A stretch of DNA of 64,000 bases from an uncultured Succinivibrionaceae bacterium (GCA_944389865.1 CALXNX010000001.1:1-64000); one strand, 5' to 3'. Positions 8,798 to 18,120 are shown, counted from the first letter of the stretch. The notes: a model not told the origin generated them from the sequence alone. A program made the numbers and translations.

Positions 8798-8998
8798 ATG
8801 CGAATTTTCAAGAAATATGCCCCGCTGCAGATTGCCAAGCATGTGAGCGCTTTCTTCAAGGGCTACTTCTATATTCAGGGCAAAGGCGCCTTCCGCTTTG
8901 ACGGCGGCAAGGTGATTATTGATGCGTCGCAGGATGATGCGACGAGGCAGATCTGCCGCGAAATCAATCGTTCTATCGCTTCTTTTGCGCGCGCTTAA
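8798..8998 (+). CDS. ytfK: YtfK-like small protein (DUF1107)
   Basis: In E. coli YtfK promotes (p)ppGpp accumulation through SpoT during starvation. It has 66 residues, starting MRIFKKYAPLQIAKHV, which aligns with the E. coli N-terminus MKIFQRYNPLQVAKYV. The following GxFYIxGxGAFxFDxGK pattern also matches. ATG at 8798 is preferred over an in-frame GTG at 8792 because TAAGGAG ends five bases before the ATG and overlaps the GTG. It has its own promoter and strong terminator, so it is a single-gene unit. Confidence 0.88.
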   Translation: MRIFKKYAPLQIAKHVSAFFKGYFYIQGKGAFRFDGGKVIIDASQDDATRQICREINRSIASFARA

Positions 8999-9040
8999 GG
9001 GGAGCGTGATCCGCAGAGCCTGCCGTCTGCAGGCAGGCAG

Positions 9041-9073
9041 GACGCTTAATTTGTTATAATTAAGCGTCTTTTT
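9041..9073 (+). terminator. Rho-independent terminator of ytfK
   Basis: Perfect 11-bp stem GACGCTTAATT / AATTAAGCGTC with a six-base loop, followed by TTTTT. The loop region also contains TATAAT, which might double as a -10 for prmB, but no -35 fits. Confidence 0.9.
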
Positions 9074-9094
9074 AATTTATTGTACGAGAACATA

Positions 9095-10099
9095 ATGACC
9101 CCTGATCTTGCCGCTATTCATCAGCAGTTGGACAGCCCGCCCACAGCTGAAGTCATTACCAAGGCCATCTGCGAGGAACTGTTTACAGTGCAGGACGTAG
9201 TGCGCTACTGCGTCTCCTGTTTTTCCGCTCATCATATCTTTGTCGGCCACGGCACCGATAATTACTGGGATGAGGCTTTAGAGATAGTGCAGGCCTGCAT
9301 GCATCTGCAGCCGCCCTGCGATGAGAGCACTTTAGCCTCCCGTCTGACCAGCTTTGAGCGCGCGCTGATTGCCCGGATCGTGGTCAAGCGCATCTTTGAG
9401 CGCCTGCCGGTGCCGTATTTAACGCACCGCGCCTTTTTCTGCGGCCATGAGTTTTATGTCGACGATCGCGTGATCATTCCGCGCTCGCCTATCGGAGAAT
9501 TAATTGAGCAGGGCTTCAGCCCCTATATCGATCGCCACCCCGAGCGCGTGCTGGATATGTGCACGGGATCCGGCTGCATCGCCGTTGCCATTGCGCTGCG
9601 CTTTAACGGCGATACCGAGGTTGATGCGGTGGATATTTCTCCGGCAGCCTTAGAAGTAGCCCGGATCAATATTGAAGGCTACGGTTTGGAGCATCAGGTG
9701 TTTCCCATTCAAAGCGATCTTTTTGATGCCCTGCCTGCAGGCGATAAATACGATCTTATTGTGGCCAATCCGCCTTATGTGGATGCGGATGATTTGGCTG
9801 ACATGCCGGCGGAGTACCGCGCAGAGCCCGATATTGCCTTAGGCTCCGGCGTCGATGGACTGAACTGCGCCAAGCGCATCTTAGCGCGCGCGGCCGATTT
9901 CCTCACTGACGAGGGCGTGCTCATCATGGAAGTGGGCAATTCAGCTGAGGCGCTGAGCGATGCCTTTGAGCAGGTGCCTTTCCATTTCGTCGATCTCAAA
10001 AAGGGCGGCACCGGCGTATTTTTATTAAGCGCCGAGCAGCTTAAAGCCTATCACGATCTTTTTGCCGCGGCCGCTGCGGAGGTGCAGGATGCCCGCTAA
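9095..10099 (+). CDS. prmB: Ribosomal protein L3 glutamine N5-methyltransferase
   Basis: SAM-dependent methyltransferase that modifies a glutamine of ribosomal protein L3. It has 334 residues from the ATG at 9095; an upstream in-frame TTG at 9080 is less likely. The SAM-binding motif [13 protein letters not shown] and the catalytic NPPYVDADD segment are intact, and the N-terminal helical domain shared with PrmC is present. It overlaps aroC by 11 bases, the prmB-aroC order known from E. coli. Confidence 0.94.
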   Translation: MTPDLAAIHQQLDSPPTAEVITKAICEELFTVQDVVRYCVSCFSAHHIFVGHGTDNYWDEALEIVQACMHLQPPCDESTLASRLTSFERALIARIVVKRIFERLPVPYLTHRAFFCGHEFYVDDRVIIPRSPIGELIEQGFSPYIDRHPERVLDMCTGSGCIAVAIALRFNGDTEVDAVDISPAALEVARINIEGYGLEHQVFPIQSDLFDALPAGDKYDLIVANPPYVDADDLADMPAEYRAEPDIALGSGVDGLNCAKRILARAADFLTDEGVLIMEVGNSAEALSDAFEQVPFHFVDLKKGGTGVFLLSAEQLKAYHDLFAAAAAEVQDAR

Positions 10100-11165
10100 C
10101 AGTTTTGGACGCAATTTTACCGTCACTACCTGCGGCGAAAGCCATGGCCCGGCCTTAGCAGCCATTGTGGACGGCTGTCCGCCGCGCGTGCCTTTAACCG
10201 AGGCCATGCTGCAGCAGGATTTAGATCGCCGCCGTCCGGGCTCGACCCGCTACGGCACCCCGCGCAATGAGCCCGATCAGGTCAAGATCATCTCCGGCGT
10301 GTTTGAAGGCATGACCACCGGCACGCCTATTGGCCTTATGATCGAGAACACTTCGCAGCGCTCGCAGGATTACAGCGAGATCATGCACGCCTATCGTCCG
10401 GGGCACGCCGACTTTACTTACGATAAGAAGTACGGCATTCGCGATTACCGCGGCGGCGGCCGCTCTTCGGCCCGCGAAACCGCGATGCGCGTAGCTGCCG
10501 GCGGTATTGCCAAGCAGGTGCTGCGCCATTTCTTCGGGACGCAGATAGGCGGCTGCGTGACGGCCATCGGTCCAATCTCTACTGATAAGTTTGATGCGGC
10601 GGCGGCGCGGGAAAATCCCTTTAATTTTGCAGATCCCGCCAAATGTGAGGAGCTGGGGGCCTATATCGATAAGCTGCGCATGGAGCACGACAGCTGCGGC
10701 GCGATTGTGGAAGTGCGCGCCGGCAGGGTGCCGGCCGGCTGGGGCAGCCCGGTGTTTGAGCGCTTGGATGCGGTGATTGCTCAGGCCATGATGTCCATTA
10801 ATGCGGTCAAGGGAGTGGAGATCGGCGAAGGCTTTGCTCTCGCGGCCATGCGCGGCACGCAGGCGCGCGATGAAATGGATAAAAACGGCTTTTTATCCAA
10901 TCACGCAGGCGGCATTTTGGGCGGCATCAGTTCGGGCCAGGAGATTGTGGTGCGCCTTGCATTAAAGCCCACCTCCAGTATTTTGACCCCGGGGCGGAGC
11001 ATCAATCAGCAGGGCGAGGAGATTTCCCTTATCACCAGGGGCCGCCACGATCCCTGTGTCGGCATCCGCGCCGTGCCCATTGCTGAGGCCATGCTGGCGC
11101 TGACCTTAGTGGATGCCGCGCTCAGCCAGCAGGCGCAGTGCTCACTGCAGCCGCTGCAGATTTAA
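10089..11165 (+). CDS. aroC: Chorismate synthase
   Basis: Makes chorismate from EPSP using reduced FMN, the last shared step of aromatic synthesis. It has 358 residues. Signatures [22 protein letters not shown] and [13 protein letters not shown], and the C-terminal [14 protein letters not shown], are intact. ATG at 10089 is chosen over 10062 because GGAGG lies six bases before it and because the protein should start shortly before [14 protein letters not shown]. Translation is probably coupled to prmB. Confidence 0.97.
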   Translation: MPANSFGRNFTVTTCGESHGPALAAIVDGCPPRVPLTEAMLQQDLDRRRPGSTRYGTPRNEPDQVKIISGVFEGMTTGTPIGLMIENTSQRSQDYSEIMHAYRPGHADFTYDKKYGIRDYRGGGRSSARETAMRVAAGGIAKQVLRHFFGTQIGGCVTAIGPISTDKFDAAAARENPFNFADPAKCEELGAYIDKLRMEHDSCGAIVEVRAGRVPAGWGSPVFERLDAVIAQAMMSINAVKGVEIGEGFALAAMRGTQARDEMDKNGFLSNHAGGILGGISSGQEIVVRLALKPTSSILTPGRSINQQGEEISLITRGRHDPCVGIRAVPIAEAMLALTLVDAALSQQAQCSLQPLQI

Positions 11166-11172
11166 ACCGCCG

Positions 11173-11199
11173 GGCAGTCCTGAGGGACTGCCTTAAATT
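11173..11199 (+). terminator. Hairpin after aroC
   Basis: Perfect 8-bp stem GGCAGTCC/GGACTGCC with a four-base loop, followed by TTAAATTT. The T-run is poor, so termination may be partial. Confidence 0.5.
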
Positions 11200-11231
11200 T
11201 ATATAGAAATCAAAGGAGTGAAGGAGTAGTT

Positions 11232-11969
11232 ATGGACGCTCTGCAGGTATTATTTGATCATCAGACCTGCCGCAATTTTAAGGATCAGTGCTTAACGGCT
11301 GAGCAGGTAAACAATATCAAGCGCGCGTGCGCACAGACTTCCAGCGCCTGCTTTTATCAGGTGTGTACGGTCATCCGCGTTACCGATCGTAAATTGTTGG
11401 AGCAGATCGGCGCGCTCTCCGGCGGCACCATGAAGATCGCTCATGCTCCGGAGTTCTGGGTCTTCTGCGCCGACTTCACGCGGCTGCGCCGCATTGCGCA
11501 GCTGCCGGATTTAATTCCTTTTCCGATGTTCTTCCATGCGGTCAATGACTGCTCGCTTGCCTGTCAGAACGCACTGACTGCAGCAGAAGCCCAGGGCTTG
11601 GGCGGCGTGATCATCGGCGGCTTTAAAGCGCAGATCGTAAAGATAAGCGCGCTGCTGCAGATCCCGCGTTATGCAGCGCCGGTCCTGGGCCTTGCTTTAG
11701 GCGTCCCCGATGAGGCTTATCGCGAGGAGCAGAAGCCGCGCCTGCCCATGGAGTGGCTCTTTACGGACAATACTTATCACGATGGCTTTAACGCAGACGA
11801 TTTTGCCGCCTACAACGAGCGCTATCGTGAGTATACGGCGCAGCGCAAATACAATAATGAGCCTAAGACCTGGAGTGAGGCCTGTCTTGCCATGCTCAGC
11901 AGGAAAAATCCGCAGTCAGATAAGCTGGCGGCTTTCTATCAAGCACAGGGCTTTGCGCTTGGGGATTAG
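11232..11969 (+). CDS. NfsA-like NADPH-dependent flavin oxidoreductase
   Basis: Predicted FMN enzyme of the oxygen-insensitive nitroreductase NfsA/FRP family, reducing nitroaromatics, quinones or flavins with NADPH. It has 245 residues, the NfsA length. The N-terminus shows the usual H-Q-T-C-R-N-F (where NfsA has HRSIRxF), the middle has the ALTAAEAQGLGGVIIGG helix-turn, and the C-terminal AAYNERYREYTAQR segment is typical of the FRP/NfsA group. AAGGAG precedes the start. The natural substrate is unknown. Confidence 0.85.
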   Translation: MDALQVLFDHQTCRNFKDQCLTAEQVNNIKRACAQTSSACFYQVCTVIRVTDRKLLEQIGALSGGTMKIAHAPEFWVFCADFTRLRRIAQLPDLIPFPMFFHAVNDCSLACQNALTAAEAQGLGGVIIGGFKAQIVKISALLQIPRYAAPVLGLALGVPDEAYREEQKPRLPMEWLFTDNTYHDGFNADDFAAYNERYREYTAQRKYNNEPKTWSEACLAMLSRKNPQSDKLAAFYQAQGFALGD

Positions 11970-12058
11970 AAGTTAGAGTGGGGGGGGGGCGCAGGCCCCC
12001 GCAGGGTAAAAGGAGAACGGAATACCCCTGCGGGAGCTGCGCTGATACGGCAGCGGCT

Positions 12059-12319
12059 TTAGAGGTTGTCCTCAAAAGCCTGCTTTAAGTCGATGACGGC
12101 TTCAGCCTCGTCTTCGCCGGTGCAGCTGACGGCAATTTCATCGCCGCAGCGAATGCCCAGACCCATTAGGGAGAAGATGCCGCCCTTGAGGGAGATCTGC
12201 TTGCCTTTAGCGGTCAGAATAATGTCTGATTTAAATTTAACGGCGTGATGAATGATTAAGCCGGCCGGACGGGCATGAACGCCGTCTTTATCCTTAATTT
12301 TATATACAAACTGCTGCAT
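12059..12319 (-). CDS. HPr family phosphocarrier protein
   Basis: Phosphocarrier of the phosphotransferase system. It has 86 residues from the ATG at 12319, preceded by AGGA. The active site GVHARPAG with the phosphorylated His is intact. At the place of the regulatory Ser46 the sequence reads SLKGGIFSL, with Gly where Ser stands in classical HPr. EI and EIIA(Glc) genes are not adjacent, so this is not the ptsHI-crr operon. It may serve the DhaM-type protein at 45.1 kb, which is an inference. It is annotated as HPr family rather than ptsH for this reason. Confidence 0.85.
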   Translation of the reverse strand: MQQFVYKIKDKDGVHARPAGLIIHHAVKFKSDIILTAKGKQISLKGGIFSLMGLGIRCGDEIAVSCTGEDEAEAVIDLKQAFEDNL

Positions 12320-12418
12320 GTTTTTAGTCCTAATTTCAGGCAATGAGGCAGACTGCAGGGCACAGCTGCCTGCAGGCGCATTATACATCAGTTAAAAGAG
12401 CTGCATACGCTGCAGGGC

Positions 12419-12730
12419 TCAGTCGAAAGCGGCGGCGGTTGCAGGGACGACGCGGTCAATTCTGTTTTTGAGCTTTTGACCTGCTTTGAAAGTAGTGACG
12501 CGGCGCGGTGTGATAGTGACTTCCTTCCCGGTCTTTGGATTGCGGCCGGGACGGGCGTTCTTATTTTTAAGATCAAAATTGCCAAAGCCAGTGAGCTTGA
12601 CCACCTCGCCGTCTTCCAGGGACTGTGCGATGGTTTCAAAGAAATCATCGACAAAACGCATCGCATCGCTTTTCGGAAAATTCAGGTTCACCACCAGGCG
12701 GTCTGCGATATCTGCACGAGTTAAGGACAT
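12419..12730 (-). CDS. ihfA: Integration host factor, alpha subunit
   Basis: Alpha partner of IhfB in the DNA-bending heterodimer. It has 103 residues. The GFGNFDLKNK segment and arm RPGRNPKTGKEV match IhfA closely. The start at 12730 (MSLTRADIADRL) is chosen over a longer frame from 12805 because it aligns with the E. coli start and has GGAG eight bases upstream. In many relatives ihfA follows pheT; here it stands alone, upstream of the HPr-like gene on the same strand. Confidence 0.93.
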   Translation of the reverse strand: MSLTRADIADRLVVNLNFPKSDAMRFVDDFFETIAQSLEDGEVVKLTGFGNFDLKNKNARPGRNPKTGKEVTITPRRVTTFKAGQKLKNRIDRVVPATAAAFD

Positions 12731-13062
12731 CTTATTCGCTCCACTGCAAGCTTGAGGCCTTTGCTTTTTATAGGTCAAACGCCCGTATTCAATTGATTTT
12801 CGCAACCTGCTGTCAGCTGACGCAAAAGGCGTCGTTCAAGGCTGAGAGGATGCGGCCCTCTGACATATTTTTACAGCTCAGATATGTCTTAATTTTACCG
12901 GAAAAAACTTATCTTGCTAAGCACTAAGTTTAAATATTTGACGCAAAACACGAAATCAGCTAAATTTTTTGTGGAGCCTGTTGGCCCTGCTGTTTAGGCA
13001 GAAGACGGCCTTTTTATTAAGCAGATAAGAAGCGGCGCAGCCGGTTAAGGAGCATAAATAAA
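12731..13062. other. Divergent control region of ihfA and the S24-like gene
   Basis: 332 bases without a gene. It contains an inverted repeat GACATAT...ATATGTC with a 13-base gap near 12861-12887 and AT-rich DNA between about 12880 and 12975. Promoters for both flanking genes must lie here, but none is convincing enough to place. Confidence 0.4.
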
Positions 13063-13449
13063 ATGGCAGCGGCGGACACCCTGGAATTAATCAGCGCCCC
13101 GCATGAGGGCGGCGGCCGTGCAGACCTGGCCGCCCTGCTGGAACTGCATCATCCGGCAGCCTTTATGTTTCGCTTAAGCGGAAACAGCTGTACTGTCCCG
13201 GGACTGCTGCCGGGCGACTTTATCGTGGTGCGCCGGGATGTCGAGCCGCAGCGCGGGGATCTTTTAGCGGTGTACTGCCGGAAATGTTATCAGCTCATGC
13301 CCTTTATTTATGATAATGATCACAAACTTGAACAAAGTAAGGTGTTTGGGGTGGTGATTGGGGCTTTTAGAGGGGGTAAAAGGTCAAATAAAGCCCTCAA
13401 GGCAACTGCACGGGCTCCCGATAAGGATTATAATGAGATTAAAAAATAA
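13063..13449 (+). CDS. Degenerate S24 (UmuD/LexA-type) peptidase-like protein
   Basis: Resembles the catalytic domain of UmuD/LexA. It has 128 residues. RLSGNSC at about residues 38-44 is at the position of the GDSM catalytic-Ser motif, followed by the typical GLLPGDFIVVRRDVEPQRGDLLAVY stretch (shown here split: GLLPGDFIVV and QRGDLLAVY). Where active enzymes have the catalytic Lys (VKKL/IKEL) this protein has YQLMPF, with no Lys. It is therefore probably inactive as a self-cleaving protease, or differently organised. TAAGGAG precedes the ATG by ten bases. No UmuC or DNA-binding domain is attached. A basic tail ends the protein. Confidence 0.7.
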   Translation: MAAADTLELISAPHEGGGRADLAALLELHHPAAFMFRLSGNSCTVPGLLPGDFIVVRRDVEPQRGDLLAVYCRKCYQLMPFIYDNDHKLEQSKVFGVVIGAFRGGKRSNKALKATARAPDKDYNEIKK

Positions 13450-13509
13450 CTGTGGGCCCCGTGTTTGCCGCTGTGCAGGCTAGGCTGCTGTTTTCATAAG
13501 GAAATAGTC

Positions 13510-15270
13510 ATGAGTTTTTTTAAACATCTAAGCATGCGCAAGAAGCTGCTGGGCGGCTTCTCCTTAGTACTGATCATGTCGCTCATCGTATCGGCAATTT
13601 CCATTTTCTCGATCTCGAACGCTCTATCAGTACAGCGCAGCCTCAATACCATGGTCAGCGATGAAATGGCTAAAGTGCTGCAGCTCAACGACGGCTATAA
13701 CAAGGTGCACAGCTGGCTGCATCGGCTGCAGGTCAGCGCCAGCCCCGAGCTGGTGGCGCAGGGCAAAGCTCAGGTGGCCGATTTAGCGGCTATGAATGAG
13801 ACCATGAAAGCTGTGCCGCATGAGCACTTTGCAGATTTAGTCACGCAGGTGCTGCAGTCGGTGGACAGCATGAACGGAGCGATTAATGCCAACTTTATGC
13901 GCGAGCTCGATGCCGGTAATTATGAAGCGGCCGATAAGCTCTTTTTAAGCGAGGTGCTGCCCTTCTCCTCGGCTGCCAATGCGCAGTTTGCACAGCTGGT
14001 GCGCAATTTCAATGATTTGATCGCAGGTGAAGTAGCCTATCTTGATATGACCGGCGCGCTGTACGTGGTCATCGGCGTTACGGTGTTCTCCATTATCTTC
14101 TCGCTGCTCTTATCCTTCGCTATTGCCAACTACATTATCAGACATACCTTAAGACTGCTCGATGTAGCTAAGAATTTAGAGAACGGCAACTTCAACTTAG
14201 GCATAAATAAGAATGATATTCCAGACGATGAAATAGGCGATATCTATCACGCCTATCTGTCCATCGGCCAGACCTTAAACCGCACCGTAGCCCGCGTGAT
14301 TGCAGTGTCCAATGCCATTGCTGAATATGCTCACGAGCTTGATGAATCTTCCAAGAGCATTGCCTCCGGCGCTAAGAATGCCGAGAACCGCTCCATTACC
14401 GTAGCCGCAGCGGCAGATGAGATGGTGTCCACCACCACTGATATCGCAAAGAACTGTCATGTGGCGCAGGATACTTCTGAAGATACCCGCGTGGAGACCA
14501 CTGAAGGCGTTGAGAAGGTGCGCAGTACGGTCAACCGCATTAAAGAGCAGAGTCTGCAGACCCGCGATGATGCGCAGAAGGTCCTGCAGCTGGCAGATCA
14601 GAGTCAGAAGATCGGCTCTATCGTCAGCACCATTGATGAAATTGCCGATCAGACCAACCTCCTCGCTCTAAATGCCGCCATTGAGGCGGCCCGCGCCGGT
14701 GATGCCGGCCGCGGCTTTGCGGTGGTGGCCGATGAAGTGCGCGCTTTGGCGCAGCGCACCTCCAAGTCCACGCAGGAAATTTCCGCCATGGTCAAGACCG
14801 TGCAGGAAGATTCTAAGGCTGCGACCGATTCGATGCACCGCTCCGTGGAGCAGATGGAAGAGATGGCCGATCGCGCCGGCGAGCTGGAGACCACTTTAAA
14901 CAACATCATGGATAAGGTGAACGATGTGAACAATCAGATCATTCATATCGCCACCTCCGCAGAGCAGCAGACCACTGCCACCTCTGAAATCTCCACCAAT
15001 ATGCAGGGCATCACTGAGATGGCGCAGCAGACGGTGGACGTGTCCGATCATGCCGCCTCGATGGCTGAGCAGTCGGTGGACTTAATCCATACCTTAATGA
15101 AGGATCTGGAGTTCTTCACCTTAGACGAGGCTGCCCTTGATAAGAAGGACTTGGATAAGCTGGCGCATGCCCAGCCGGTCTCCCCGCATATTGAAGGCGA
15201 GCCGGATGTCAATCAGCCTGAGGCGGCAGCTGACGCAGCCGCTGCCGAGCCCGCGCCGATGCCGGTATAA
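13510..15270 (+). CDS. Methyl-accepting chemotaxis protein
   Basis: Chemoreceptor that senses a periplasmic signal and controls CheA. It has 586 residues from the ATG at 13510 ([17 protein letters not shown]), with AAGGAA upstream. It has an N-terminal membrane helix (about 10-33), a periplasmic four-helix-bundle domain (about 34-175), a second membrane helix (about 177-200), HAMP, and a long coiled coil with the receptor tip containing [20 protein letters not shown] (about residues 378-397). The C-terminus is Ala/Pro-rich and carries no NWETF-type CheR-docking pentapeptide. The ligand cannot be predicted. It stands alone, followed by a strong terminator. Confidence 0.95.
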   Translation: MSFFKHLSMRKKLLGGFSLVLIMSLIVSAISIFSISNALSVQRSLNTMVSDEMAKVLQLNDGYNKVHSWLHRLQVSASPELVAQGKAQVADLAAMNETMKAVPHEHFADLVTQVLQSVDSMNGAINANFMRELDAGNYEAADKLFLSEVLPFSSAANAQFAQLVRNFNDLIAGEVAYLDMTGALYVVIGVTVFSIIFSLLLSFAIANYIIRHTLRLLDVAKNLENGNFNLGINKNDIPDDEIGDIYHAYLSIGQTLNRTVARVIAVSNAIAEYAHELDESSKSIASGAKNAENRSITVAAAADEMVSTTTDIAKNCHVAQDTSEDTRVETTEGVEKVRSTVNRIKEQSLQTRDDAQKVLQLADQSQKIGSIVSTIDEIADQTNLLALNAAIEAARAGDAGRGFAVVADEVRALAQRTSKSTQEISAMVKTVQEDSKAATDSMHRSVEQMEEMADRAGELETTLNNIMDKVNDVNNQIIHIATSAEQQTTATSEISTNMQGITEMAQQTVDVSDHAASMAEQSVDLIHTLMKDLEFFTLDEAALDKKDLDKLAHAQPVSPHIEGEPDVNQPEAAADAAAAEPAPMPV

Positions 15271-15298
15271 AGTTTATTAATGCAGTCACAATGTAGCA

Positions 15299-15335
15299 GG
15301 GAGGGGCAGCTTAAGCAGTCCCTCCCTTAATTTTT
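15299..15335 (+). terminator. Rho-independent terminator of the chemoreceptor gene
   Basis: Stem GGGAGGG/CCCTCCC enclosing a loop that can itself pair (GCTTAAGC), followed by TTAATTTTT. Confidence 0.85.
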
Positions 15336-15474
15336 GCTGCCGGAATTACTGTCTTTTCTGTTTAGTTTTCAGTTCCTCTTTTTTGTCAGCTGCAGAGTCA
15401 ATGAGTCTGTATATGAGCTCTGCCCTGCCTCAGCGAGGAGCAGGCAGCTGGTTAAAACTGCGCATAAAAAGGTG

Positions 15475-15489
15475 AAAATACCGTATTTT
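15475..15489. promoter_or_regulatory. Short palindrome upstream of the first YbjJ-like gene
   Basis: Arms AAAATAC and GTATTTT with a single central C, located in the probable control region of the transporter gene. It could bind a dimeric regulator; none is recognised. Confidence 0.3.
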
Positions 15490-15581
15490 TGTGAATTTAA
15501 GACGCAGGTTTTCATGATATGCTGATTCGTGCTGCAGCTGGAGCAGCGGCTGATACCGCCTTAAGAAGTGAGAAGGTTGTT

Positions 15582-16751
15582 ATGGACAAAAAAAGAGCAG
15601 GACAGCTCATTAATGCCAATCGCGCGTCTTTTTTAGTTGCCGGCGGCGGCATTGCCGCCTGGGCTCCGATGATCCCCTACGTACAGGAACGCTTTGCGCT
15701 GGATCCGCAGCAGCTGGGACTGCTGCTGCTGTGCATCGGCATCGGTTCGTTCTGCTCGATGCCCTTGACCGGATTTTTGGCCTCGCGTTTGGGCTGCCGT
15801 ACTTTGATTTACAGCGGCGTGTGCGTGCTGTCAGCGTGTCTGATTGCCATTACCTTAGTGCAGCAGATCTACGTAATGGCGGCGGTGCTGTTTATTTTCG
15901 GCATCAGCTCAGTGATCCTGGATGTGACCTCAAATATTAATGCCGCACGCGTGGAGCTGATGGTAGGACGGCCCATTATGTCCGGTCTGCACGGGCTTTA
16001 CAGCGTAGGCGGCTTTGCGGGCTCGCTGTCCGTGACCTTCGCCTTAAGCGCCGGCAGCGCACTGCCGGTGACCGGCTGCATTGCCGCGGCTTTATGCCTG
16101 GCTGTCGTTTTTGCCGGCTGCCGCCATGTGCTGACAGCCGCTAATGCTGCCGTAGAGGGCGAGTCGGCAGACGGCACAGGGCGCGCGCTCCATCCTTTGG
16201 TGCTGCTGATAGGCGTCCTGTGCTTCATCATGTTTATGACTGAGGGCTCGATGCTGGACTGGAGCGGGGTGTTTTTAAATAAAGAGCGCGGCGTGTCTAT
16301 AGAGCACGCCGGCTACGGCTATGCGGCCTTTGCCATTGCCATGACCATCTTCCGCTTAACCGGCGATAAGATTGTGTCCATGCTGGGCAGAAGGCGTACG
16401 CTCTGCACCGGCACGCTCCTGATTTTCTGCGGCTACAGCCTTGCCGTCATGATCCCGCATCCGCTTACCACCTTATGCGGCTTCTTTATGATCGGCATGG
16501 GAGCATCCAATGTGGTGCCGCAGTTAATTTCCTATACCGTCTCCATTAAGAGCGTATCTATTAATGCTGCCGTGACTGTGGTCAACGCCATCGGCTTTAC
16601 CGGCATTCTCTGCGGGCCGGCGCTGATCGGCTTTGCCGCGCAGCATATCGGTCTGCCGCAGACCTTTATGGTGATGTCGGCCTTTGTGCTCATGGTGGGT
16701 ATTATCGTTTTTACGGTCATGCGCCCTGTGAAGCATAAAACAGCCGCTTAA
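15582..16751 (+). CDS. MFS transporter, YbjJ-like (copy 1)
   Basis: Inner-membrane major facilitator with about 12 predicted helices. Its 389 residues start MDKKRAGQLINANRASF at 15582, after an AAGG site. It resembles the E. coli YbjJ group, with phrases such as MSGLHGLYSVGGFAG and FMTEGSMLDWSGVFL in the two halves. The substrate is unknown. The next gene is a paralogue in the same order of motifs, so the pair arose by tandem duplication. The longer frame from 15519 would add 21 residues without a ribosome-binding site. Confidence 0.85.
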   Translation: MDKKRAGQLINANRASFLVAGGGIAAWAPMIPYVQERFALDPQQLGLLLLCIGIGSFCSMPLTGFLASRLGCRTLIYSGVCVLSACLIAITLVQQIYVMAAVLFIFGISSVILDVTSNINAARVELMVGRPIMSGLHGLYSVGGFAGSLSVTFALSAGSALPVTGCIAAALCLAVVFAGCRHVLTAANAAVEGESADGTGRALHPLVLLIGVLCFIMFMTEGSMLDWSGVFLNKERGVSIEHAGYGYAAFAIAMTIFRLTGDKIVSMLGRRRTLCTGTLLIFCGYSLAVMIPHPLTTLCGFFMIGMGASNVVPQLISYTVSIKSVSINAAVTVVNAIGFTGILCGPALIGFAAQHIGLPQTFMVMSAFVLMVGIIVFTVMRPVKHKTAA

Positions 16752-16798
16752 GGCTAAAATCACGCACTGCACAGGTTAAAATAGAGCAGGGCACTGAC

Positions 16799-16827
16799 TT
16801 GCATCCGCGCCCTTTTAGATCTATCCT
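16799..16827 (+). promoter_or_regulatory. Possible promoter of the second YbjJ-like gene
   Basis: TTGCAT (16799-16804) and TATCCT (16822-16827) are spaced by 17 bp, about 47 bases before the start of the second transporter. It suggests that the two paralogues can be expressed separately. Confidence 0.4.
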
Positions 16828-16873
16828 GCGCCCGATCTGCTGCTGAGGCACTGCGGCAGTAATTAGGAAAAGT

Positions 16874-18070
16874 ATGGATAGAACCTTAAGCTTCAAACTT
16901 ACTGCGGCCAATCGCGCCGCCTTCTTTACCAGCGGGCTGGCCGGCGCATCCTGGGCCCCGCTGATCCCCTTTGTGCAGGAGCGCTTTGCCTTAAATGCCC
17001 AGGACTTAGGCCTCCTCCTGTGGTGCGCCGGATTGGGCTCTTTATGCGCCATGCCCGCCGCCGGAGCCTTAGTGCCGCGTCTGGGCTGCCGCTTCTGCGC
17101 AGCAGCAGGCGCATTGATCCTCGCGCTTTGTCTTGTAACCCTAAGTCAGGTCCAGCAGCTGTATGTGGCTGCTGCGGCCTTGTTCTGCTTTGGTGCAGGC
17201 TCAGTTTTTGTCAGCGTGACTGCTAATATCAATGCCGCCTTTTTAGAGCAGCTGCTCCATCGCCCCTTAATGTCCGGCCTGCACGGCATCTACAGCATCG
17301 GCGGCTTTATCGGGGCGGCCTTAGTAACCATGCTTCTGGGCGCAGCCTGCTCCCCTGCAACTGCAGCCGGCGTGTCCGCCGCAGGCTGCGTGCTGATGGC
17401 GCTTTTCTGCGCCAACGGCCTGCTGCCGGCCTCGCGCTTAAAGCGCCGGCCGGGCAGAGCGCAGGCGCAGCAGAGTCAGCCGCTGCATCGCTTGACCCCT
17501 GCCGTAGTGCTCATCGGCATGCTGTGCTTTGTGATGTTTATGACCGAGGGCTCGATGCTGGACTGGAGCGGCATCTATTTGACCACGCAGCGGCAGTTTG
17601 ATTTAAGTCATACCGGCTGGGGCTACGCCGCCTTTGCCGCTGCCATGACGATCGGCCGCCTGGCCGGGGACAGTCTGGTTGCCCGCTGCGGCCGCCGCCG
17701 CGTCCTCACCTTGGGATCGGTGGTGATTGCCGCCGGTTTTGCGCTGGTGCTGACACAGAAGAGCGTGCCAGGCGTGCTTTCAGGCTTCCTGCTTATCGGG
17801 CTGGGGGCTGCCAACATCGTGCCGCAGCTCATATCCTACGTCTCAACTCTGCCGCAGGTGTCAGTGAGCGGCGCGGTAACGGCGGTCAATGCCCTGGGCT
17901 TTACCGGCAGCTTATGCGGTCCGGCCTTGATCGGCTTTGCCGCCCAGGCAGCAGGCCTGCCGCTGACTTTTGCCTTCCTGGCGCTCTTAGTCTTAGGCGT
18001 CGGGGGCTGCTGCTTCATGCTCTTAAGAGAGCGCCGGCACCATGCCCGCGGGATGATGACTCCGGTCTGA
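16874..18070 (+). CDS. MFS transporter, YbjJ-like (copy 2)
   Basis: Paralogue of the preceding gene with 398 residues and about 12 membrane helices. Shared landmarks include WAPLIPFVQERFAL, MSGLHGIYSIGGF, CFVMFMTEGSMLDWSG and GFTGSLCGPALIGFAAQ. Divergence along the whole length shows that the duplication is not recent, unlike the flagellin pair at 52-54 kb. It uses more GC-rich codons than copy 1 in places. AGGAAAAG precedes the ATG. A strong terminator follows. Confidence 0.85.
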   Translation: MDRTLSFKLTAANRAAFFTSGLAGASWAPLIPFVQERFALNAQDLGLLLWCAGLGSLCAMPAAGALVPRLGCRFCAAAGALILALCLVTLSQVQQLYVAAAALFCFGAGSVFVSVTANINAAFLEQLLHRPLMSGLHGIYSIGGFIGAALVTMLLGAACSPATAAGVSAAGCVLMALFCANGLLPASRLKRRPGRAQAQQSQPLHRLTPAVVLIGMLCFVMFMTEGSMLDWSGIYLTTQRQFDLSHTGWGYAAFAAAMTIGRLAGDSLVARCGRRRVLTLGSVVIAAGFALVLTQKSVPGVLSGFLLIGLGAANIVPQLISYVSTLPQVSVSGAVTAVNALGFTGSLCGPALIGFAAQAAGLPLTFAFLALLVLGVGGCCFMLLRERRHHARGMMTPV

Positions 18071-18090
18071 ATACCGCCCAGCTCTCTTCA

Positions 18091-18120
18091 GCCGGCCGCG
18101 GGGCCGGCTTTCTGCGTTTT
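18091..18120 (+). terminator. Rho-independent terminator of the second transporter gene
   Basis: Perfect 7-bp stem GCCGGCC/GGCCGGC with a four-base loop, followed by TTTCTGCGTTTT. Confidence 0.75.

Larger units (their letters stand above)
15271..15581. other. Intergenic region between chemoreceptor and transporter genes
   Basis: 311 bases without a gene. It holds the chemoreceptor terminator (15299-15335) and, about 95 bases before the transporter start, a 7-bp inverted repeat with a one-base centre, AAAATAC/GTATTTT (15475-15489), a candidate operator. Confidence 0.5.

Noticed and set aside
11998-12034. 9-bp hairpin CCCGCAGGG/CCCTGCGGG after the nfsA-like gene
   Set aside because: A genuine inverted repeat, but no T-run follows on either strand, so it was not called a terminator.
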